DNA of 64,000 nucleotides from the NCBI GenBank assembly GCA_025331565.1, contig JAFREQ010000012.1, positions 12,948,501 to 13,012,500 of the forward strand. Reading direction: 5' to 3'. Under the pieces are notes generated by a model. The model was given only the letters and a program-made list of their open reading frames with translations, was not told the origin of the DNA and made no database searches. A program made the position numbers and the translations under genes. This DNA comes from Holacanthus passer (taxonomy: Eukaryota; Chordata; Actinopteri; Pomacanthidae). Position 1 is the first letter of the stretch, and each line of letters opens with the position of its first letter. Below, piece by piece: positions 41,704-51,368 of this stretch.

Positions 41704-42602
41704 ATGAGTGAAACTCCAAGAGAGCTTGAGGTAGGATCATTTCAAAAATAAAAAGTTGACCAGGTTGTTATGGAACTGTTTACTATGTCCATATGGTAAT
41801 GAGGCTAATGTGAGTGTTAGTGGCTGGAAACTGGAGCAGAGCCATCTATGTTCCTGGGAAATTATATTATTCATATTATTTAGTGTGGTGAGCAAAATTT
41901 GTGGACACCAAAATCCAAGCCGATACTGTTTTTATGAGCATTTTCTAATACATTTTAGAGTAAGACAGTGTACATATACATGATTCTACTGAACTATGAA
42001 GTAATATTTGAATAGTAAAGAATATATCAGTGGAGATATCTGAGTATGTAGTTGTTTCATTCTTTCTCTGATTAAAACTTGAAATACAGGAATATGCTCT
42101 TTGTAATGAGTTTCATATCATGTGGCAGCTCTTAATATTGTTTGCTGAAAGTAGGAAGAACAGAAATTCCCATGTGGTTCTTTGAGGAAATATTTTGAGG
42201 CCTCCGGGGCCAAGCAGTGGAAATTACTCAAGCTGTAATGGGATGTTAGGAATGGATGTGTTTTGGGGAGAGGTGGACGAGAACAGAAGGTTCTGAGATA
42301 CTGAAAATCACTGTTGAGGCTTGTTGTTGTGGGTGTAGTTCTACTAAGATTCTGTGATGGGACGTGTACAGCTGATGACTGCACTCATGAACTCGAACTT
42401 TTAATGTGGACACTTTTTTATGGCTTATCAATTGGGATGCTGGTGTGATGGTCCTGTAATTTTATGATGACATGGCCAGATGTTTAATATCTACCAACCC
42501 GGGGATCTGGAACCTTCAAGGGATTGCAAGGCAAATTTAATGTGTCACCAGATTAATGAGACAGGAAAAAATTAAGAAAAACACTCAGCCATAAAAAAAT
42601 TG

Positions 42603-42637
<35 letters not shown>

Positions 42638-45600
42638 TTTGCTTTTTCTTGAAATACTGGAGATGTTTATTCAAATTAATCTGTTTGGTTAAACTGACCA
42701 TAGACATAGCAGCCTGTGATGAGGGGTCATTGTTGGGCATTGCTTAACGATTATGGTTGAAAACAGTGGGCTAAATGTAACAACAGTAACAATATTGGAG
42801 CAACTACATAAAAAATGTGTTACAGTATTTCAGTTGACCCTGTTACATTCTTGTTTCACTTGCTGTCTTCCAGCCTCAGCTATCAGTTCAACCATCATCA
42901 CAGCCAGAACCTGAGAGGCGGCTTCAGCCTCCACCTCTGTTTCAGCCACCACTCCCCGCCCAAGACCCCTCGGCCCCTCATCAACAAACCCAGCTACAGC
43001 CTGAGCTACAGCTGTCAGACCCTAACCCCGAGCACCAAGCAAAGCCAGCCAACCATCGAAGGCTGCTTCTCCTCCTTTTGGGTTTCTCCTTATGTGCTGC
43101 CATTCTGGGACTTCTTTACTATATGCATCAGAATCTTCAAAATAAGAGCAATAACCAGGCAGGCACTGGTAGGCATCCAGAGAAATACAGTGACACAACA
43201 TGCACAATGAATTCAGAATTTGCCATTTGGTTAAACTCTCTCTCACTCTTTCCTGCAGAGACTCTGAGATGTCTCTCCCCGGCCTGTCAGAGGGCCTCGG
43301 CCCGTCTGTCCACGTCTGCCGATCCCTTCACGCAGACTTGTGATTACTTCCTGTTCACCTGTGGATCTGACAGACTTTCACCAGGCAGCGGGGGGAGACA
43401 AAGGGGTCAGGGCATCCCCGGACATCCGCAGAACCACAGGGAAAATGTTGCGTTGTCAGAGAGGAGAGGACAAGATAAAGAGAGAGAAGACAGACGGCTG
43501 AGAGATGAGAAAATACTGGACAGAAAAACTGTGCTGCTGCAATATCTCAGGGAGATTTTGGGTAAGAGTCTAATGTACACCATTCTGCATTTTAATGCTT
43601 TATTGAATAATATAGAGTATGTTATATCAGTGTATTATCTGAATTGTTTTTTTCTTGATTTGTCTGTCAGAATCAAACGACAGACCCAGTAGCACAGCCA
43701 TGCAGAAGGCCAAAGATTTCTACCGTTCCTGTTTGGACACCAAATCCATAGAGACTGCTGGAGCAGAGCCCTTCCTCACACTCATCCAGAAAGTGAGATA
43801 ATTATATGGCCTCAAAGGTTTTGGCAGATAAATTCCAAAAGAAAGGTTATTAAATGCAATGTTTTCTTATCACCACTCTTGATAGGTTAAGGGGAATTAA
43901 TTTGTCCCTTAGGCATCTCAGACAGCGCTCATCAGATTTTCCAAGAGACAAAGAAATGGTGCATCCCACTGTGAACAAAGCCATTTCACAACCATGTTAG
44001 CTGCTTGGCTCATTCATTCAGAAGATGAAGCATGAATTTTCAACACACATTCATGCTCCACTCAGGATAAACTATAATCACTTTGGTGATCCACTTTCAT
44101 CTAGCGCCACCATCAGAACAAAATTCCAATATGTACAATACTTTGGATTATTCATTCCTATCAGCTTCAGCTCTACATTGTGTTTATTGGTAATTAGCCA
44201 ATATTTGAATGCTCTTAGTTTTGTTTAAATTAAATTGCACAATTACATGCATTCATTTGCCACAATAACTTAGTTGAGTTCAAGGGTAGCAGAATCCCAC
44301 ATATTTGTTGCTAATTGTCTCAAATTGGAGACACATTATTTATGAAAGACACAAGTTTGAAGTTGTTTTGTTCCTTTTAATATCTGTGTCCCACTCTCTT
44401 ATTTCTGCTGACCCCTTCCTGTATTTAATCTCCATCTCTCTGTGCATGCAGCTGGGAGGCTGGGCAGTATCAGGCCAGTGGAATTGGACTGATTTTAACT
44501 CCACCCTGAGCCTCCTGATGAGAGACTACTCCACCTTTCCCTTCTTCAGCCTCTATGTGGGCAAAGACCCAAATGAAATTGCCCGCGGGACAGCCAGAAG
44601 ATACATACAGGCCAGTATCCATTAGGATAATTTGTAAGTCCCAGCATGCTGGTGGGAGCACTGCCATAGCAAAGTAGGCTCGATTTTATTACTTTAACTC
44701 AAGTCTCCTCTTTGTCAACAGATTGATCAGCCGGATCTGTTGATCCCAATCGAATGGAACAGCAAGACGCAGAAGTCTCAAGCCAAAACTCAGGTTGATG
44801 ACTGAGCCAGAAAATCTAAATATCTTTTTGATAAATACAACAATATTCATCCACCCTACTAATGCATTCCTTCATCATTCTCCTCTCTCTTTTCATCCAG
44901 ACGCTGCGTCCCTTCCTGGCATCATGTGAGAGGTACCTGGCGCTGTTGGGGGCGCCGCCCAGCAGCAGCATGATCCACGTGGGCGCATTCATCTCTCTGT
45001 CCTCTGAGCTCGCTGTTGCCGCTGCACCTCTGCACTATCGCCTGTCAAAAGGGAAGCTCTATCAGAGAATGACCATCAAAGAGCTGCAGGTACTGAATGA
45101 GGAAGACGTCACTACATACATACACACACACACAAACTGTGCCTGAATAATTTTTTTTCTTTTTGTACATATGCCAACAGAGCCAGGCCCCTGCCATTGA
45201 TTGGCTGGGCTGTCTGCAGGCTGCTTTTCATCCGCTGCCCCTCTTTGAAGAAGACCATGTCCTTCTGCATAACTTAGCCTACCTTGTGCAAATGTCCCGC
45301 ATCATTGGCAAATGGCTGAACAAGCATGAACTGAGAACCAGGTAGTGTAAATCACACAAAACAACCAACAATCAAATATGCATTTTCCTTTTTTTCTTTT
45401 TTTGACCTTGTGCTGCCAAATTTGATTCCACTCAGCGGCCCACTTCATACTTTCATGGTCTTTAATCTGCTGCACACTCTGATGCCTGCTCTGGACTCCA
45501 GATTCTCTGAAACAGCAAAGAATTTGTCTGTGGCTCTGGGGAACAATGATGGGGTGAGTTGACAGACATGTAGCCTTCCGTTCTTTTTAAAAAGACGACA

Positions 45601-47362
45601 CCTATGAGTTGGTTTGTTGTGTCACCTCTTCACCAGGTGACCCCTCGCTGGAAACGCTGTGTGTTAGAGACTGAGAGAGGATTTGACTTAGTTCTCGCTG
45701 ACCTTCTCAGTGACAGGATGGCACACAGAGAGGTGAGTTTCCATCGTGCAGAATTGAGCAGTGATTTAATTTATGAAGCTGATATGAAGTGTATTTAAAT
45801 TTTTTATTGTTCAACAGGCAGAGGAGATTATTCAAAATATATTTTCCTCCTTCAAGTCCAAATTACATGAACTCAAGTGGACAGATCAGACGTCTCACCA
45901 GTTTGTCATGAAAAAGGTGAAGCGAGTTGTTGTATTTGTCTTTTTGAAACTACATTTTGTTGGTGTTCGGACGTCAATAAAAGCTTGTCTTCTTCCAGGT
46001 TCAGTCTTTAATTCCAAGACTCTGGACTACAAAAGTGAACTGTAGTGAGGCTGAGCTCGACCTGCTTTTTTCTGAGGTACAACACAGTCCTGCAATGACA
46101 GATTATGTGTATAGAAATGAGTTAAACCCAACTTAACTCACCTAACTCAAAGAACACTACTGATTCTGCACCCTGAATGATTCCAGGTGACAGTCAACCC
46201 AAACAGCTTCTTTTCAAACTACATACAGCTACTGTCCTTGTGGCAAAAGAGACGCAGGCGACTCTTGGCTGAGCAGACCGAGAAGACTGACATGTGAGTG
46301 TCTGCCTCTGTTTTTAAAAGTTGAGAAATATGAATGTTTTGAGGATGTATCTAATTGTTGTTTGCTTTCAGTCTGTCTGTCACACCGCTTCTGCTGGGTA
46401 AAGAGCTCCTGTTTCCCATGGGAATGTTTGTCCCTCCTCTCTTCCATCCTACATATCCCAGGTAAAGTGTAACAGCTATATTAATGGGTTTTCATAATCG
46501 ATTTATTATTCAACATTGTAACACACAATTTGTTTTACAGGGCAATGAATTATGGTGTATTGGGTTTCCTTATTGCCAAAGACATCCTCCACCTCATCCT
46601 GCCTGACAGTAAGAGAAGCTCACTTTTCTCCTCCACTCAAAAAAAGCGTTTGACATCATGTTTAGGTTGCATACACAGTCAATTATCTTGATAATATATT
46701 GTTTTCAAGACATCAGAGCTGCCTTCTCTGCACTCCATTTGCAGACTGTTTGCTGGAATATCACATTAACCTCTCTCTGGTGGTGTAGTTTATTCTCAGA
46801 GTGAGACGGTGCATGCTGTGGGGGAATGTGTGTGGGCTCACTACCTCACTGTGACGGAGAGAGCAGGCCGGGGTGGAGTGTTTTCTCTCTCAGCGGCGCA
46901 GCAGCAGGAGGTGTGGGTGCAGTACTCTGCACTGCAGATAGCACTGCAGGTAAGCAGCCATCTTCAGGCTTTAGTCTCTGTGTGTATGACAACATTAAGC
47001 TTCATATGTCCACATTTCATCCTCATCTTTCCTCAGGCTTATCATCAGAGTCTGAAGAACAATCCGAGCGACACTTCCCTCTCAGGATTATCACACACTC
47101 GTCTGTTTCTCACATCTTTTTCTCAGGTACTGTGCTTCTGTTATTAGACTTCAATCTTTTATCTCCTTTCCTCTCAACTGTTGGTCCCATGTCTTTTTTA
47201 ATATATCTTTTCCAGGTTAACTGTGACTCAGACCCATACCGTGAATTCATGCCCTTGGATTCGTCCTTCTTGATTACAGTCATTTGTGCCAAATCTGGCC
47301 TGTGTCCTGAAAGTCTTCAGTGTCCCAATGAAAGCCAGCAACATTCATTACAACCATGCTGA
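41704..47362 (+). CDS. kel: Kell-type M13 metallopeptidase homolog, likely inactive, complete
   Basis: Eighteen coding exons: 41704-41730 (proposed ATG exon, MSETPRELE), 42874-43168, 43259-43561, 43671-43792, 44452-44610, 44722-44793, 44901-45089, 45181-45341, 45436-45553, 45637-45732, 45818-45916, 45999-46076, 46187-46293, 46372-46461, 46541-46608, 46789-46949, 47037-47126 and 47216-47362 (2382 nt, 793 aa). It is a type II membrane protein: a Gln/Pro-rich cytoplasmic tail, one transmembrane helix (about residues 73-92) and an M13 ectodomain. LGGWAVSGQWNWTDFNSTL, FPFFSLYVGK, IQIDQP and APAIDWLGCLQAAF align with human KEL, whose genomic neighbours are the same. The zinc site is KDILH instead of HExxH and EVWVQ instead of ExxxD; the terminal catalytic His is absent. 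Intron 5 uses a GC donor. Only the first exon is uncertain. Human Kell cleaves big endothelin-3; this protein probably does not. Confidence 0.92.
42604..42632. repeat. Poly(T) tract in kel intron 1
   Basis: About 29 consecutive T lie roughly 240 nt upstream of the kel exon 2 acceptor. This may be the poly(A) end of a decayed retroposon on the opposite strand, but no body is recognisable. Confidence 0.7.
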
Positions 47363-47602
47363 ACACACTCCTCTGTTTTTGTAGTTACTGATTATTCTGA
47401 ATTGTCTGGCAATCAAATCGACTTTGTGCTGTAGAAGTTAGGCACCGATGTTGGCAAACCAAAGATAGTTAATACAACAGCTATTTATGGTCAGAGCACC
47501 TACAATATGTAAAAAGCAAAGAAAACACTGATTTTTTTATGTGTAGTTATTGAGATATGTTTGCATTTCTATAGATTGCACAAGCTGTTCACAATTTGTG
47601 TA

Positions 47603-47608
47603 AATAAA
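47603..47608 (+). promoter_or_regulatory. kel poly(A) signal
   Basis: An AATAAA lies 241 nt after the kel stop codon, in an AT-rich 3' UTR. It is the first canonical hexamer downstream of the stop. Confidence 0.6.
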
Positions 47609-48223
47609 AAAACATTTGAAAAACTATTTTCACTTCAAGTTTCACTTTATATATTGTCATTGTTAAACCATTGGCTGACATTGGCTGCCTGCTGTCACCA
47701 AGAACAGCAGGCAGGTGAACATGGTGGCCAAAAGGCTGGTTAACAATGAGACACTCTTACGAACCACAAGAAATCCATCAGGATTTCCATCTCAGGGAAA
47801 GTCACGTACTTTATCATTTTGCCATATTTTGTGTCCCCCGTGTATCTTGTTTCCTTCTGTGAACTCTTCTTAGTCATATGAAACAAAATCACAGATTATT
47901 TGATTAATGTAATTAAATGTAACTGTTTTAATGGATAATCCAAAACTCAGTAATTGGTAATGGTATAAAAAAACAACAACAAAAAAAAAAAAACAGCCAT
48001 TCTTTTACATGAAAAGGGAACCCTGGGTACAGAAACCTTTGTATTTTCCACATGGTGGCCAAACACCATCATACAAGTACACACATACAGTGTGTAACAG
48101 GATACATGTCTGTAGTCCATGTGGCATCACTGGAAAAATAAACATTCGGCCCAACATTTTGGTTATATCCATTCCTAGTCCATTAAGAAATGTCCTTGTA
48201 CTCCACTGTCTCTGTCCTGTTTG
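47609..48223. other. kel-emg1 convergent intergenic region
   Basis: The kel and emg1 3' ends converge here. The gap is AT-rich. On the minus strand only a variant ATTAAA (plus-strand TTTAAT near 47925) is seen as a possible emg1 poly(A) signal. No gene is seen. Confidence 0.5.
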
Positions 48224-49892
48224 CTACAGGACACCCCACACTTCCTCAAAGGCAGAGCACATCTTGGCACAGGTCAGTGCCGCAGAGAGGGGGTAGTTAC
48301 TGATGGACACAGTCTTCTCTGTGTAGTCCACGTTCACCTAATAATGACAAAGAGATCAGTGACACAGATGTTTGACACTTAAAGTAGTGAATCAGCTACC
48401 ACCTAGAGCCATTTCTCACCGCTCCATGTGCAAATGCTCCAATAACCACTGCAGCCGGCCCCTCTGGCACCAAAGTCCGGGGGCACACAGCCTCTCCAGC
48501 GGAGAAGGAGGTGGCCATGCGGGGGCAGCCGGGAGGCAGGTGGTCAGACACTGGGTTTTTAATCATCCTGAGAAGCTTCTGAGGACCATCAGCAGCCCTG
48601 ACACTCAGCTTGTGCAGCAGCTGAACTGAGATAGAGGAAGAGAAGAGAAAACGATTAGCTCAGGAGAGGAGGTGGGCATTGTGTTTTGTCTACACAAAGA
48701 TCAACTCAACACATATGTAGTTTATACACGGAAAGCATTCATTGTGATAGTTTACCCATAAGGCCACAGAAGCGAGTGAAGGTTCTTGGGATGCGGGTCT
48801 GTGGGTTGATCTCTATCAAGGCGTTTTTCTCTGTGTGGATGTAAACCTGCAACAGGCCTGCCCTGTTCAGTGGACTGTCCATCAACATGAGCAGACACTA
48901 GAAAAAGGACAAAGGATATTCAAGTTAAAAGTTATTTAAGTGGCCCTTAATCACAGATGTAATTCAAGAACTTTACTTAAAAACACTTACTTGTAGACAT
49001 AATACACAGACATATAAGTTACAGTATAATAAGCAAATGCACCTATATGGATCTCAGGCATATTTTCAGTATAGGCTGAACAATTCTTGTTTTCTCAGGC
49101 TGACATGTATATTTGAGAGTTTAAATGCAAAGGATCCTTTAAACTGTGTTGTTAAATAAACTTGTCAGTGCTCTCTGGTGGACAAACTCTGTATTAGTGA
49201 CACTGTTTACATAGCAGTGAAAAAGTGTACGACTGCTATAGCTTGTGAATTATTGTCTGACATATACCTGTATGCTGATACCAAAATACAGGTAAAATCA
49301 GCCATAATGCCAATATATCAATCTTGAGGTTACAGTGGGATGTTGACCAGCCTCATTTCAGACCTGTGAATCTCAGATTTCTTCAGTGATTCAAATAATA
49401 ATTAACTGAAACAAAATGGCACTTCACTTTGACAACAGGCCACGACAGACATAGGTGAAGAAGACACTATTCTGAAATGAGTGTTTACCTGATGTGTGAT
49501 GTCTGGTCTTATATTTCCCGGATTCCTTCCACTTTTGACGATCATGTTTTTGTGTTGGTCACAGTTCAACAGTTCAAAGGTTTTTCCAACCTGGGAAATA
49601 CACAACATGCAAACAACAAAAATTGATTGAGTATACATTCACTTCTTGTATTAGTTAGTCCAATTTAAAGGGATGTCACTTCCACTTGTAGCAGGTAGGA
49701 GCTTCACCACAACAACTCACAAACAGCAGCCTGAAGTTTTACCTTCACTGTTTCTAACGATGCTCCCTCCAGGATAACAACCAGCCTCCTCTCTGCCATG
49801 CGGTCGTGCAGGCTGCGGAGGTGTTTGGCTGGTTTTGGCTCATATTCGTCCAAATGTTCGAGACCACGCTTCTTCCCATTAGGAGCCGCCAT
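48224..49892 (-). CDS. emg1: EMG1/Nep1, 18S rRNA pseudouridine N1-methyltransferase
   Basis: Exons in transcript order: 49892-49743, 49590-49489, 48897-48756, 48625-48420 and 48337-48224 (714 nt, 237 aa; human about 244). The start at 49892 (MAAPNGKKRG) was chosen because the human protein also begins MAAP; an in-frame ATG 39 nt upstream exists. The SPOUT-class core is fully conserved: RRLVVILEGASLETVKVGK, RPDITHQCLLMLMDSPLNR, INPQTRIPRTFTRFCGLMV, LLHKLSVRAADGPQKLL and the C-terminal SISNYPLSAALTCAK. Asp80 in RPDITHQ corresponds to human Asp86, the Bowen-Conradi syndrome residue. EMG1 methylates the hypermodified pseudouridine of 18S rRNA in the nucleolus and is needed for 40S assembly. It is divergent from nop2 across a short shared promoter. 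Confidence 0.97.
49020..49345. repeat. Probable degenerate teleost repeat in emg1 intron 2
   Basis: The interval contains CTCTCTGGTGGACAAA and a degenerate ATCAGCCATAATGCCAATAT segment that resemble widespread teleost interspersed repeats. Element class and borders are not resolved by eye. Confidence 0.35.
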
Positions 49893-50150
49893 ACTGCCTT
49901 CGGATGGACTGTCGCAGGACGTGTGCGTCACGGCAAATGCGCGTTCACGAAGTCGGTGCCTCGTAACTAGTAAATGCTTAGTTTGCGTCGTTTATTGATC
50001 TAAACTCAATTTTAGATAACTTAATAATGTAATAACGTTTAATCATTAGTTATTGTATATATTTTTTAATGTCATCTCAACGGTTATTTTGTGTGCGCAC
50101 GCGGGGTCGACACTGCCGCTATCACTGCGTCACTTCTGTGCGCCGGATGT
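49893..50150. promoter_or_regulatory. Bidirectional emg1-nop2 promoter
   Basis: The emg1 ATG and the non-coding first exon of nop2 are separated by only about 250-300 bp of CpG-richer sequence with no TATA box. Both products are nucleolar rRNA modification enzymes, so shared promoter control is a natural reading. Confidence 0.65.
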
Positions 50151-50242
50151 TCTTCTACAACGTGTTGAAGGAAAAATTCACGTGTGGGCATTTTATTTTA
50201 CATCGCAGCGCCAGAAGTTGGGTCAAAGCAGCAGATTAATCG
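50150..50242 (+). other. nop2 non-coding exon 1
   Basis: The nop2 ATG exon begins at an acceptor (51346/51347). Upstream, a strong donor (TTAATCG/GTAAGTAA, exon end 50242) closes a CpG-rich segment. A perfect E-box CACGTG lies at 50179-50184; MYC activates NOP2 in mammals. The 5' boundary is a guess. Confidence 0.55.
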
Positions 50243-50560
50243 GTAAGTAATTGTTTCAGAGCTCATTAAACAAAGACTCAGTCAGGTTATGTTAATAACT
50301 GAGGTCTTAGTCTTGGAAACACGGCATTTTTGGTAACTAATGTTCCATGTGTAAGTGCTCATTGCAGCGTATTCTGTCATTACCTTGTCAATGCAAACGT
50401 GTAAAAGCGTTTGAACGCCTTGTAAGTTAACATTTAGGGTAACTATGTCTCCAGCGGTGTAATTTTAATTTTATGAAATGCCAAAAACTGGTAGAAAGTA
50501 TTAGTAAAATATCTGTGGCTGTGGTCAACTCAGTGTTTTCTAATGTATATAGAAAACAGT

Positions 50561-50590
50561 CGCGCAGTCCCCACAGTGGGGAAATTCACA
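50561..50590 (+). repeat. Fragment of teleost dispersed repeat
   Basis: The CCCCACAGTGGGGAAATTCA core matches the body of the common teleost repeat that also includes the GATAAGATATTCCTTTATT motif seen near 24.48 kb. Only a fragment is recognised here, in nop2 intron 1. Confidence 0.4.
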
Positions 50591-51368
50591 CATATGACCT
50601 CCCTCTTGGTCACTTTCAAATAAGGTACCTATGGAAATGTCTATGTCTTACAAATGATTACAACTGGCTTCATGTCTGTGACGCACAGTTGGTCTGCAGG
50701 CCTGTTCCAACCAGAAACTAGATTCCCTTGATGAATGACTTCAGCTACAGTGCTCAAGCTTTTGGCAGTTTCTCTGTTTGACAGTCTATGATTACTTTGA
50801 GCTGAATTCTGCTTTCCCTAATGATTGCAGAGAGTGTTGTTTGTTCAACAGGTGTCTAATTGCAGCAGTTAAGATCTAAGTAACTTCCAGTTTATCCAAC
50901 ATACACCTTATATTTTTGTGACTTTTTTTTAGAATACATTTAAATGATATTGCTTGAGATCTAACAAAAAATGCGTAGTGGATGCTCAAGGACTTCTACC
51001 CTTCAGTGTATTTACATAACAAAAATCCTGATCATATTTTTGTGGTTAGTGGTCAGGTAAACTTTGATTTTGTCAAATAATGATTGTGTTTAGTGCTTTT
51101 AAAAGGTGTTGCAGAATTTACTGAAGTTCACTCCAGCATGCTGGAACTTACTGTATGACAATATGCTTAGTGATATGTAATGTTTTGTTTCTGATATGAA
51201 GTTTTAGAGTTGTCTGTTTCTAGTCTCGTGACAACACAACATGGTTGATAGACAGCACTAACGGTGACCTGTGTTTATATATAAAGACATTGTTATTTTG
51301 AACAGCCTTTGATAAGATGAACCATTATTTTCCTCCTCCTTTTCAGGATATTTGTGTTGTTTGGAGTC

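Noticed and set aside
46838..46880. TERAGRGG in Kel as the ExxxD zinc-ligand site
   Set aside because: It looks like ENxADxGG, but anchoring on the downstream IALQAY block aligns EVWVQ, not ERAGR, with human ENAAD. Either choice lacks the Asp.
49892..49931. Upstream in-frame ATG for emg1 (MTHTSCDSPSEGS extension)
   Set aside because: The human protein starts MAAP at the downstream ATG and the 13-residue extension is not family-like.
50725..50803. Possible box C/D snoRNA in nop2 intron 1 (TTGATGA ... CTGA)
   Set aside because: The C box has the wrong first base, there is no closing stem, and the position is far from the splice acceptor.
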